Shown here: piece by piece, positions 1 through 6,660 of the stretch
How positions within the stretch are numbered: the stretch's first letter is position 1
How the letters are laid out: each line of letters starts with the position of its first letter
NCBI RefSeq assembly: GCF_002954545.1
Contig: NZ_MSCH01000003.1
Span: 558,001 to 622,000 of the forward strand
Length of the DNA: 64,000 bases
Reading direction: 5' to 3'
Source: Psychrosphaera saromensis
GTDB taxonomy: Bacteria > Pseudomonadota > Gammaproteobacteria > Enterobacterales > Alteromonadaceae
Made by a program: the position numbers and the translations under genes
The notes under the pieces: model-generated
Databases searched by the model: none
Seen by the model: the letters and a program-made list of their open reading frames with translations, nothing else
What the model was told of the DNA's origin: nothing

Positions 1-519
1 TAATTTTTTGGTGCGCTGCTCTAGCTGTTCAATAGATTGCTGCTGAACTTCTAACTGCTTTTGGCTTTCGGTGTTGGTTTTATCTTTATCTATTAGTCGG
101 TTAAGGATTAATAACTGCTGATTAAGCTGATCTTTAAGCATCACAATAAAAGCAAGATCAGCCACATTAAAGTGTTGTGGGGATGTTTGTTTATTCAGCT
201 TTTCCTTTGCAATATACGGATTATGTATTGGTGAGTTTGGCAAGCTATGCAGCAGTAATAAATTATATTCAGCGGCTTGATTACCGCTGGATTGTTTAAG
301 CTGTTGTTTATCTATTTCGGCAATTAATTCATCATTATTTAAGCTTTTTATCCATAAATAATAGTTACCGTAAGAAGAGTGTTCCTTGTCGACAATTTTA
401 ATGCTATCGCTATCTTCGCTGGCTTTTTTCGCCATTAATTGGCAGCCGCCAAGTGAGACAGAAAACGCAATTAACAAAGTCACTCGCAGTAAAGATGGCT
501 GAGTTGAGAAGGTGATCAT
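1..519 (-). CDS. qseG: QseG/YfhG-like outer membrane lipoprotein (partial, C-terminus beyond window)
   Basis: An open minus-strand frame of 173 codons runs off the left edge; it starts at the ATG whose complement is 517-519. The N-terminus has a hydrophobic stretch ending in a lipobox (S-L-G-G-C near residue 27), so it should be a lipoprotein. The rest is Gln/Leu-rich and ends in a predicted coiled coil (QQQSIEQLEQR). It begins 2 nt after the histidine kinase stop codon, so the two are translationally linked. In Enterobacteria the order is glrK-qseG-glrR, and QseG is needed for kinase signalling. The identification rests on that position, the lipobox and the coiled coil, since the sequence itself is poorly conserved. 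The response regulator gene would lie just outside the window. Confidence 0.7.
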   Translation of the reverse strand, partial: MITFSTQPSLLRVTLLIAFSVSLGGCQLMAKKASEDSDSIKIVDKEHSSYGNYYLWIKSLNNDELIAEIDKQQLKQSSGNQAAEYNLLLLHSLPNSPIHNPYIAKEKLNKQTSPQHFNVADLAFIVMLKDQLNQQLLILNRLIDKDKTNTESQKQLEVQQQSIEQLEQRTKKL

Positions 520-521
520 AA

Positions 522-2006
522 TTAAGATTTTTCCAGATGATGAATTTTTGTCGGTGTCATTAATTGTGTTTTAGGCAAGCTTATTTTGAATGTCGTGCTG
601 GTTGACGCAATACTTTCAATCGTAATGGTGCCATTTAAGCGCATAAGCAATTCTTTCACTATGGTTAGCCCTAAGCCACTGCTTTTTATTTGGCTATTGT
701 GTGCTGTCGGTCCTTGATAAAAAGCATCAAATATTTTGTTATAAAGTGATGGTTCAATACCAACACCTTGATCTGTGATGGTCAGTTGTAGTCTTTGCTG
801 CTCTATCCAGGCTTTTATCGTAATTGAGCCTTTATTGGGAGAGAACTTAATCGCATTAGATAAGATGTTATCTAAGATGACGCTAAGCTGCTTACTGTTG
901 CATTGCAACGAAATATCATCAACTTGCTTAATCACAGTTAACTGCTTTCTTTTTATGTCCAACGCCCACAAAGACAAAGCCTGCTCAATCTCTTGGTTTA
1001 GATTAATGACTTCGGCATCTTGCAAACTGGTTGAGTCCAATACGATATTAAAATCCAGCAAGTCTTCTATTAATCGTTGTAAACGAGTGACACTTGTACG
1101 AATAATATTAGTGACTTCTTGCTGATCGTTATTTAAGTCGCCCACACTGTTATCGTAAAGTAATTCAGTGCCTTCTCTAATCGCTGCTAGTGGGGTTTTT
1201 AACTCATGAGATATATGGCGAATAAAGCTAGATTTTTGCAATTCTAGTGCATGTAAGCGTCTGCGCATTAATTCTAACGCATCGGCAATTTCTTCTATCT
1301 CCGTTGACCCTTCAACCGTAATAGGTAATTGAAAGTTACCTTGCTCCAATAATTTTATTTTATTGATCAACTCTTTTAATGGCCGCGTAATCAATACTAT
1401 AAACACGCCAGCGATGAGTAATGTCATTGGGATAACTAATAAGCTGAACATCATGGTCTTTTTAACTTGATCACCAGATGCCACCATATTGTTAGCTTGC
1501 TGATTGATGATCTGGTTTGAGTGCAAGGATAGTTTTTGATTCACCAGTGCAAGCTGCTTAAAACGACTTTGTAATAATTCTAAATTTACTGAGTTAGCCG
1601 AGGGCGTTTGAATTAATTGATCTATCTCTTTTACTTTACCGTCAAACTGCTGCACTAAAATAGAGAACTGTTCATCGTTATAAGATTTAAACTCGCGTGC
1701 CAAAACCGTTTTCAACTCATGCTTTTGTTCTGTGTATTGCTTAAGTAACTCTTGTTCTTTCAATACTAAATATTGGCTTGCGAACCTTTCAAGACGGATT
1801 AAGGTTTGGCTAATCTGGCGATTATTTTCAACCAACTCAGCTACATTGAAAATAGCTGACGTACCTTGTTGAGATAATTGATTAACCTGATTTGCACTAT
1901 ACAGAAACGCAAAAACCAAAGGTAAAGCAACTAAGCCAAAGCCCATCAATGTCAGTGTTTTAATCGACAGATGATAAATCGATAAGTTTTTAATCCATTG
2001 CTGCAT
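522..2006 (-). CDS. glrK: Sensor histidine kinase GlrK/QseE
   Basis: 494 residues: an N-terminal membrane segment (about 18-40), a periplasmic helical region, a second membrane segment (about 185-207), HAMP (about 208-260), a HisKA domain with the phospho-acceptor in HISHELKTPLAAI (about 265-277), and an HATPase domain with the N box (NAIKFSPN), G1 (DQGVGI) and G2 (SSGLGLTIV). The segment after the H box (REGTELLYD) is typical of GlrK/QseE. The kinase would phosphorylate the sigma-54 activator GlrR/QseF. The gene is followed by qseG in the family's usual order. In E. coli the sRNA glmY lies just upstream of glrK; here that place is taken by the divergent EF-hand genes with their own sigma-54 promoter. 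Confidence 0.85.
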   Translation of the reverse strand: MQQWIKNLSIYHLSIKTLTLMGFGLVALPLVFAFLYSANQVNQLSQQGTSAIFNVAELVENNRQISQTLIRLERFASQYLVLKEQELLKQYTEQKHELKTVLAREFKSYNDEQFSILVQQFDGKVKEIDQLIQTPSANSVNLELLQSRFKQLALVNQKLSLHSNQIINQQANNMVASGDQVKKTMMFSLLVIPMTLLIAGVFIVLITRPLKELINKIKLLEQGNFQLPITVEGSTEIEEIADALELMRRRLHALELQKSSFIRHISHELKTPLAAIREGTELLYDNSVGDLNNDQQEVTNIIRTSVTRLQRLIEDLLDFNIVLDSTSLQDAEVINLNQEIEQALSLWALDIKRKQLTVIKQVDDISLQCNSKQLSVILDNILSNAIKFSPNKGSITIKAWIEQQRLQLTITDQGVGIEPSLYNKIFDAFYQGPTAHNSQIKSSGLGLTIVKELLMRLNGTITIESIASTSTTFKISLPKTQLMTPTKIHHLEKS

Positions 2007-2082
2007 TAATTAATGTACTTCTATATTGAAAATAAATAACCAAGACCTTGATTTAACCCTGTTTGAGCAGGATAAACAACAT

Positions 2083-2100
2083 TGTCTTAAATTGACGACA
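2083..2100. promoter_or_regulatory. Candidate GlrR/QseF activator site 1
   Basis: The sequence is exactly TGTC-N10-GACA, the known binding motif of GlrR (QseF) in Enterobacteria. It lies about 200 bp upstream of the predicted EF-hand transcription start, a normal place for a sigma-54 enhancer. The kinase gene for GlrR is next door. Confidence 0.55.
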
Positions 2101-2204
2101 GTCATTAAGCCTTACTGGAGAACAATGTTAGTTATTGTTTTTAAAGGATAAATTAAACTTCTTCCTTAATTTACTGCAAAGATACTAAATTGAAATATTT
2201 TAAC

Positions 2205-2222
2205 TGTTGCTAATTGGCGACA
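2205..2222. promoter_or_regulatory. Candidate GlrR/QseF activator site 2
   Basis: TGTT-N10-GACA, one mismatch from the TGTC-N10-GACA motif, about 90 bp upstream of the predicted start. With site 1 it makes a pair of upstream sites. Confidence 0.4.
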
Positions 2223-2273
2223 CAACCAAAGCTGCAAAATTCACTTTTCCTTTAAATATCAATAGGTTACAAG

Positions 2274-2291
2274 TTGGCACGTTGAGTGCAA
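2274..2291 (+). promoter_or_regulatory. Sigma-54 promoter of the EF-hand pair
   Basis: TTGGCACG then GTGCAA, with exactly ten bases between the -24 GG (2276-2277) and the -12 GC (2288-2289). This is a near-consensus sigma-54 promoter. The predicted start is near 2301, giving a leader of about 50 nt to the first EF-hand ATG. Confidence 0.75.
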
Positions 2292-2352
2292 TATCCATTG
2301 TGATACTACACAAACCTACGGGTTTAATTTTAATAATAAGAAGGAAAATAAA

Positions 2353-2625
2353 ATGTTTAATTTAAAAAATATCACTCTAGCTATCGTTGGTTCTTTAGTA
2401 GTTACATTCTACGCAAGTGCAAATGCACCAGTTACAACTAAAGTAGCTACTGCGCCAAAAGCAGACCTAGTAAAATTATTAAGCCAGTTTGATGCTGACA
2501 AAAATGGTTCATTAAGCAAAGCTGAAGTTGCTGCAAGCAATAACAAAACATTAATGGCAAATTTCGGCAACATCGACACTAACAAAGACGGTGAGTTAAG
2601 TAAGCAAGAACTTAAATCATTTTAA
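2353..2625 (+). CDS. Exported EF-hand calcium-binding protein, copy 1
   Basis: 90 residues. A signal peptide (residues 1-25, cleavage probably after Y-A-S-A-N-A) precedes two canonical EF-hand loops: DADKNGSLSKAE at 47-58 and DTNKDGELSKQE at 75-86. Both have D at positions 1, 3 or 5, G at 6 and E at 12, so both should bind calcium. The start is preceded by a good Shine-Dalgarno (AAGAAGGA). The gene is followed 50 nt later by a close paralogue and transcribed from the sigma-54 promoter upstream. The role is unknown: small periplasmic calcium-binding proteins of this type are common in marine gammaproteobacteria, usually without a known function. Confidence 0.85.
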   Translation: MFNLKNITLAIVGSLVVTFYASANAPVTTKVATAPKADLVKLLSQFDADKNGSLSKAEVAASNNKTLMANFGNIDTNKDGELSKQELKSF

Positions 2626-2675
2626 TATATTGATAACTAACACATTTTAGTAAAAAAACAGAAAGGAAAATTAAT

Positions 2676-2948
2676 ATGTTTAATTTAAAAAATATCACTT
2701 TAGCTGCAGTTGCGTCTTTATTCGTTACATTCTACGCAAGTGCAAATGCACCTGTTACCGCTGAAGTAGCTGGCGCTCCAAAAGCAGACCTAGCTAAATT
2801 ATTAAGTAAATTTGATACTGACAAAAATGGTTCATTAAGCAAAGCTGAAGTTGCTGCAAGCAATAACAAAACATTAATGAATAACTTTAACAGCATCGAT
2901 TTCAACAAAGATGGTGAGTTAAGTAAAAGAGAACTTGAATCATTTTAA
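2676..2948 (+). CDS. Exported EF-hand calcium-binding protein, copy 2
   Basis: 90 residues, same length as copy 1 and differing at only a minority of positions, including a nearly identical signal peptide. EF-hand loops are DTDKNGSLSKAE (47-58) and DFNKDGELSKRE (75-86); all main calcium ligands are kept. It has its own Shine-Dalgarno (GAAAGGA). No promoter is evident in the 50-nt gap, so it should be cotranscribed with copy 1, and a strong terminator follows. The pair is a recent tandem duplication. Confidence 0.85.
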   Translation: MFNLKNITLAAVASLFVTFYASANAPVTAEVAGAPKADLAKLLSKFDTDKNGSLSKAEVAASNNKTLMNNFNSIDFNKDGELSKRELESF

Positions 2949-3022
2949 TAGAATGATGAATGGCATACGTTAACTAGTTCGCCCTGGATTAAATGAACTA
3001 GCTAGCGACGTTATCTAATGTT

Positions 3023-3061
3023 AACCAGCTATTTCCCCGCACGGAAATAGCTGGTTTTTTT
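3023..3061 (+). terminator. Intrinsic terminator of the EF-hand operon
   Basis: A perfect 14-bp stem (3023-3036 with 3043-3056), a 6-nt loop, and a run of T after it. Confidence 0.9.
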
Positions 3062-3086
3062 ATAGTGAACTATGAATTTTATATCT

Positions 3087-3710
3087 TTACTGAACATCAA
3101 TACCGTTCAAAAATTTAGCAATATCAATTTTATGCTTTTCAACTAACTTGCTACCTGTATATGCAAGATACTGAGTTGCACTTTCAGCGTCCGAGTAATA
3201 ATAGCCAAAATACGTTATTTCCATACTCTTTACAGTGCCTTGCATTTCCATATAAATAACTTTCAAGCCATTTACATTTCTATACTCTTTTTTTATCACT
3301 TTCATATTAGGAGCTGCGGACTGTGCAGTAGAAAAAGCAATATTAACAAGCTCTTCAAGTTTGATCTCTATACTTTCTGTAATGATCATACCGTAAAGAT
3401 CTGAGCCTTTAGAATATAGATTGTATTCAATAGCAGCTGAATCATTATTTTTCTTAAAGCTCCATTTTTTAGGATTGAGCCAAAAAGCTGAATTATTTGT
3501 CGAGCTTTTTAGTTTAAATGTAGAGTCTGGCTCTTTAATGAAATTTTGACTATTTTCTGTTAATTTAACTTCTTCAATTTCAGATTCGTAAGTCCATGTA
3601 CCATTACTTTTTAATATCACCACATCACCATTATCAGTAATGGCTTTTTTATCTTCAGCTACCGCATTAAAAGTTATAATTACTAGCACTAAAACTAATA
3701 TTAATCTCAT
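3087..3710 (-). CDS. Exported protein of unknown function
   Basis: 207 residues. A signal peptide (about 1-18, ending F-N-A-V-A) is followed by a short motif (ITDNGDVVILKSNGTW, about 25-40) seen at the N-terminus of several small secreted proteins of gammaproteobacteria (DUF3157-like). The middle and C-terminal parts have no motif I recognise; they look like an alpha/beta fold with no membrane segments. It stands alone between the EF-hand terminator and a VF530-like gene. I assign no function. Confidence 0.6.
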   Translation of the reverse strand: MRLILVLVLVIITFNAVAEDKKAITDNGDVVILKSNGTWTYESEIEEVKLTENSQNFIKEPDSTFKLKSSTNNSAFWLNPKKWSFKKNNDSAAIEYNLYSKGSDLYGMIITESIEIKLEELVNIAFSTAQSAAPNMKVIKKEYRNVNGLKVIYMEMQGTVKSMEITYFGYYYSDAESATQYLAYTGSKLVEKHKIDIAKFLNGIDVQ

Positions 3711-3787
3711 ATATATCCCTGTCTCTATTTTTAATTACTTTAATATTTCAGTAAGTTAGCAAGCCCATTAAAAAATTACAAACCCGT

Positions 3788-4258
3788 TCATTTCCTGCGG
3801 GACATTCCCCAAGGGTCTTCCGCTGTAGACGCCTTTTGTCTAATCGAACGAGTTAAATTGGCTTTTTGTTTGTTGTAACGTACACGTTCTGCATCTTCCA
3901 AGCTAAGTTCTCTTGGCGTTCTCGGTTTTTGAGTCAAAGGGACAATGCGATCACGTGGCGGTAATTCAAATTGAGTATCGTCAGGCTTTGGTAAGTTTTT
4001 AAGTTTATACATATAAAAACCTTCAACTTTCTCTAACGCCCACTGAGTTTTTCTTAAAAATTTACAACTAGATTCAACACTTGGATTAGTTTTAAAGCAG
4101 TTAATATTAATGTACGCAAATAGAATACTCCAACCATAGAAGTCAACAAGCTCTTCTAAAATCTGCTCTAATTTTTTACCGTGTAATGGATTGTTTTTGT
4201 ATATTTCTTCGTTGCTCATGGGATATCGAATTACTGTTAATCTGTTAGATGGGTTCAT
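3788..4258 (-). CDS. VF530-family (DUF2132) DNA-binding-like protein with C-terminal extension
   Basis: 156 residues. The central segment (NNPLHGKKLEQILEELV, then YGWSILFAYININCFKTNP and KFLRKTQWALEKVE) matches the VF530 family, a small fold of about 75 residues thought to bind DNA. The C-terminal 60 residues are basic and Pro/Arg-rich (PPRDRIVP, PRTPRELSLEDAERVR) and are not part of the usual domain. The true start may be Met14 (complement of 4217-4219), which would leave MSNEEIYKNNPLHG at the N-terminus as in the family; neither start has a clear ribosome binding site. Confidence 0.7.
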   Translation of the reverse strand: MNPSNRLTVIRYPMSNEEIYKNNPLHGKKLEQILEELVDFYGWSILFAYININCFKTNPSVESSCKFLRKTQWALEKVEGFYMYKLKNLPKPDDTQFELPPRDRIVPLTQKPRTPRELSLEDAERVRYNKQKANLTRSIRQKASTAEDPWGMSRRK

Positions 4259-4624
4259 TATAGTTTGTATGACTTTTTTAAGATAGTCGGCACATAGACT
4301 TACAGTGCCAAAAATTACAAAAACGGCTTAGAACAAGTCACTTTTATCAGACATTTTATATTGATGATTGTTAAATCTATAACGGGAATAATTAAACACC
4401 TTGATCTTTATAAGAAAACATTTCACTATCATTGTGCATTTTTTAGCTAACTTCCGTTTACTTTTAGTCAAAAATAGCCAATTATGCAGATTCAAATGCA
4501 AAAAAAACAATGTAAATCAATGGTTAATGCAACTTAGATATAACATGCGCGTTTATGGCTCTATTTAATTTCAGCCATAAAAAATCTACAACAAGTAGTG
4601 TAATAAAGGGTTTAGTTTATTCAT
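4259..4624. other. Intergenic region upstream of nasT
   Basis: No convincing gene. A minus-strand frame of 60 codons exists (4328-4510), but it has no ribosome binding site or recognisable motif. A 9-bp inverted repeat (4552-4560 with 4573-4581, TTTATGGCT/AGCCATAAA) lies 44 nt before nasT; it lacks a T run on either strand, so it is not a terminator and may be part of the nasT leader. No NtrC or sigma-54 motif was seen. Confidence 0.4.
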
Positions 4625-5245
4625 ATGTCTGTACAACAACTATCATCCACGACAGCAAAATTATTAACTGTCTTAATTATTGATGACAATATGGATCGAG
4701 CGTTAACGTTTGAAACTGCGTTAAAAGACACCCCTTATTTAGTAAAGCATTTAGCTCATACGAGTGTATCCCTGTTAAAAGAAGTAGAAAATACTGAGCC
4801 AGATATCATCCTCATTGATATTGAATCACCAAACCGCGACACAATTGAAAGCTTAAGTACCATATCAGCCTTTAATCCTAAACCTATCGTGATGTTTTCA
4901 GAACAAGATCAGCCTGACTTAATGCGTGAGTCGATAAAAGCAGGCGTTAGTGCTTATGTTTCCGGCGATACAAATCCAGATCGTGCAAAATTCATTTTAG
5001 ATGTTGCTGTCGCAAGATTTAATGAACACCAAGGTCTTAAAAACGAATTATCCGATGCTAAACGCCAACTAGAATCCAGAAAGTGGGTTGATCAGGCAAA
5101 AGCATTATTGATTGAAAAACAAAATATGACCGAGCAAGAGGCCTATTCCGCCATCCGAAAAATGGCGATGGATAATGGCCAAAAAATGGAAGATGTCGCA
5201 AAAAACCTTATCTCCATGATGCAGTTAATGGGTGGAGCAAAATAA
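4625..5245 (+). CDS. nasT: NasT nitrate-responsive antiterminator (REC-ANTAR)
   Basis: 206 residues: a receiver-like domain (about 15-130; IIDDN near 19-23, DIILIDIE near 59-66) and a C-terminal three-helix ANTAR domain (about 145-202; WVDQAKALLIEK, EQEAYSAIRKMAM). ANTAR domains bind RNA with paired hairpins that have hexanucleotide loops, and stop formation of a terminator. NasT is held inactive by NasS and is released when nitrate or nitrite binds NasS. Here nasT and nasS are 1 nt apart and lie before nasA, and four leaders in this window carry matching RNA motifs. The Shine-Dalgarno (AAGGG) is rather far (about 14 nt) from the ATG, but an internal start would cut the receiver domain. Confidence 0.93.
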   Translation: MSVQQLSSTTAKLLTVLIIDDNMDRALTFETALKDTPYLVKHLAHTSVSLLKEVENTEPDIILIDIESPNRDTIESLSTISAFNPKPIVMFSEQDQPDLMRESIKAGVSAYVSGDTNPDRAKFILDVAVARFNEHQGLKNELSDAKRQLESRKWVDQAKALLIEKQNMTEQEAYSAIRKMAMDNGQKMEDVAKNLISMMQLMGGAK

Positions 5246-5246
5246 C

Positions 5247-6332
5247 ATGACTACACAGAACCGAACGTTAGAACAAACTGAATTAAACATAGGCATAGTT
5301 GCACTTACCGATTGTGCACCACTGGTTATGGCCAAGCATTTAGGTTTCTTTAAGCAATGGGGACTTGATGTCAACTTACACATCCAGCATTCGTGGGCAA
5401 CCGTTAGAGATCGTTTACACGCAGGTTTATTAGACGCCGCACAAGTATTAGCTCCTATGCCCTTTGCGAGTACGCTAGGATTAAATGGTGCAAAATGTGA
5501 TGTTATTAACGCTTTCAATTTAAGTATGAATGGCAATGGCATTACAATTTCTGTTGCCTTATTTGACCAGATAACAAAACTGAACCATGGCGAAGAACCG
5601 TCATTACCTCTTGATTCATCATGGATAAAACAAGTTGTAATAAACAGACAAAAAAATGGTGAAGCTAAGTTACGTTTTGCTGCCGTTTATCCATATTCTT
5701 GTCACTTCTACCAACTAAGAGATTGGTTATCTTTAGCTGGAATCGATGTTGATAATGACATTGAGATTATCATTATCCCGCCAACTGAAATGACAACCTC
5801 ACTAGAAAAAAATGATATAGATGGTTTTTGTGTTGGTACGCCTTGGAATACCAAAGCTGTAAGAGCAGGCATTGGCGCAACCGTGATCACCTCATGTGAT
5901 ATTTGGCATGAAGCACCAGAAAAAGTATTAGCTGTAACTAAACAGTGGCAACAAAAAAATCCAAACACGTTTTTAGCTATGTTAGCCGCGGTACAACAAA
6001 CCTGTGAATGGTTAGATTCCATTGCCAACCGATTTGAAGCAGCCAGAGTGCTACAAACGTACCTAGATGAATCTTTAGATGTTATAGCGCCATCGCTAAT
6101 TGGTAGTTGTTTAACCACCAAAGACGGCGCACCTAGAAGTATCCCAGCTTATAATCGCTTTATAAGTAAAGACGCGAACCTACCACAATTAAGCCAAGGC
6201 AGAGTTTTATTGGACAAGATGGTTTTAGCCAATCAATTGCCAAAAGACTTTACACAAGCAATGAAACAACAACTTCTAAAAGACGTTTACCGACCTGACT
6301 TATACCAAGAGATGTTAAATTTAAGAAGGTAG
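5247..6332 (+). CDS. nasS: NasS nitrate/nitrite sensor, partner of NasT
   Basis: 361 residues of the NrtA-like nitrate-binding protein fold, but without a signal peptide, so cytosolic, as expected for NasS. Family motifs: LTDCAPLVMAKHLGFFKQWGL at the N-terminus in overlapping form, LRDWLSLAGI, and GFCVGTPWNTKAV; the latter two match [10 protein letters not shown] and [13 protein letters not shown] in the NrtA encoded at 31262-32686. The chosen ATG (5247) has a Shine-Dalgarno (GGTGGAG) 9 nt upstream and begins 1 nt after the nasT stop; a GTG at 5232 would overlap nasT and is less likely. NasS binds nitrate and so frees NasT to act on the leaders. Confidence 0.92.
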   Translation: MTTQNRTLEQTELNIGIVALTDCAPLVMAKHLGFFKQWGLDVNLHIQHSWATVRDRLHAGLLDAAQVLAPMPFASTLGLNGAKCDVINAFNLSMNGNGITISVALFDQITKLNHGEEPSLPLDSSWIKQVVINRQKNGEAKLRFAAVYPYSCHFYQLRDWLSLAGIDVDNDIEIIIIPPTEMTTSLEKNDIDGFCVGTPWNTKAVRAGIGATVITSCDIWHEAPEKVLAVTKQWQQKNPNTFLAMLAAVQQTCEWLDSIANRFEAARVLQTYLDESLDVIAPSLIGSCLTTKDGAPRSIPAYNRFISKDANLPQLSQGRVLLDKMVLANQLPKDFTQAMKQQLLKDVYRPDLYQEMLNLRR

Positions 6333-6375
6333 ATGACCCAATTAGGTGACAATAAATAATAATCATGGACGATTA

Positions 6376-6390
6376 GCACCAACAGTGTGC
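6376..6390. promoter_or_regulatory. Candidate NtrC site upstream of nasA
   Basis: GCACCAACAGTGTGC keeps the GCAC-N7-GTGC form of NtrC sites and lies about 120 bp upstream of the predicted sigma-54 start. Confidence 0.5.
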
Positions 6391-6474
6391 AAGTAAAATC
6401 CCCCTACATTTACTGCATGAAAAATAAGATCATTAATAACAAACAGTTAGCCTAATTAATTGATTTATTTGTTA

Positions 6475-6491
6475 CTGGCATATAACTTGTT
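6475..6491 (+). promoter_or_regulatory. Candidate sigma-54 promoter of nasA
   Basis: CTGGCATA and CTTGTT in -24/-12 positions; GG is at 6477-6478 with ten bases before the -12 G at 6489. The -12 C is replaced by T, so the match is imperfect. The predicted start is about 6502, giving a leader of about 160 nt with an upstream hairpin (6508-6515 with 6534-6541) before the ANTAR hairpins. Confidence 0.5.
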
Positions 6492-6579
6492 ACTTAATAT
6501 TCATCGCCGAATAATCAATTACCTAATAAAAGCATTATTCGTTATCAGCTAAGAGTTTTAAAACTCTATATCACTAGCT

Positions 6580-6623
6580 CCTCAATGTAGAGGTAAAAAC
6601 TAATTAAACAAGCAAAGGCGCTT
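6580..6623 (+). promoter_or_regulatory. ANTAR-target RNA, hairpins P1 and P2, in the nasA leader
   Basis: P1 is CCTC-[AATGTA]-GAGG (6580-6593). P2 is AAGC-[AAAGGC]-GCTT (6610-6623). Both have hexanucleotide loops with A at position 1 and G at position 4, the defining feature of RNA bound by ANTAR proteins. The 16-nt linker is free of strong pairing. P2 shares 6614-6623 with the terminator hairpin region, so P2 and terminator cannot form together. Confidence 0.85.
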
Positions 6624-6649
6624 CCTGAAAAGGTTGTCGCCTTTTTTTT
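6614..6649 (+). terminator. Regulated terminator in the nasA leader
   Basis: Stem AAAGGCG (6614-6620) with CGCCTTT (6638-6644), an inner CCT-[GAAA]-AGG tetraloop hairpin, and eight T (6642-6649). It ends 11 nt before the nasA ATG. Its 5' arm is the loop and 3' arm of ANTAR hairpin P2, so NasT bound to P2 should block it. Confidence 0.88.
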
Positions 6650-6660
6650 GTGAGTAAAAA

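Noticed and set aside
775-1125. Plus-strand frame of 116 codons
   Set aside because: Lies wholly inside glrK on the other strand; a shadow frame.
4328-4510. 60-codon minus-strand frame upstream of nasT
   Set aside because: No ribosome binding site, no motif, biased composition from AT-rich DNA; likely chance.
4552-4581. Inverted repeat before nasT as a terminator
   Set aside because: No T run on either strand after the stem.
6552-6567. 16-bp palindrome AGAGTTTTAAAACTCT in the nasA leader as ANTAR hairpin P1
   Set aside because: Its loop (TTTAAA) lacks A1/G4, and the next hairpin CCTC-AATGTA-GAGG fits the rule.
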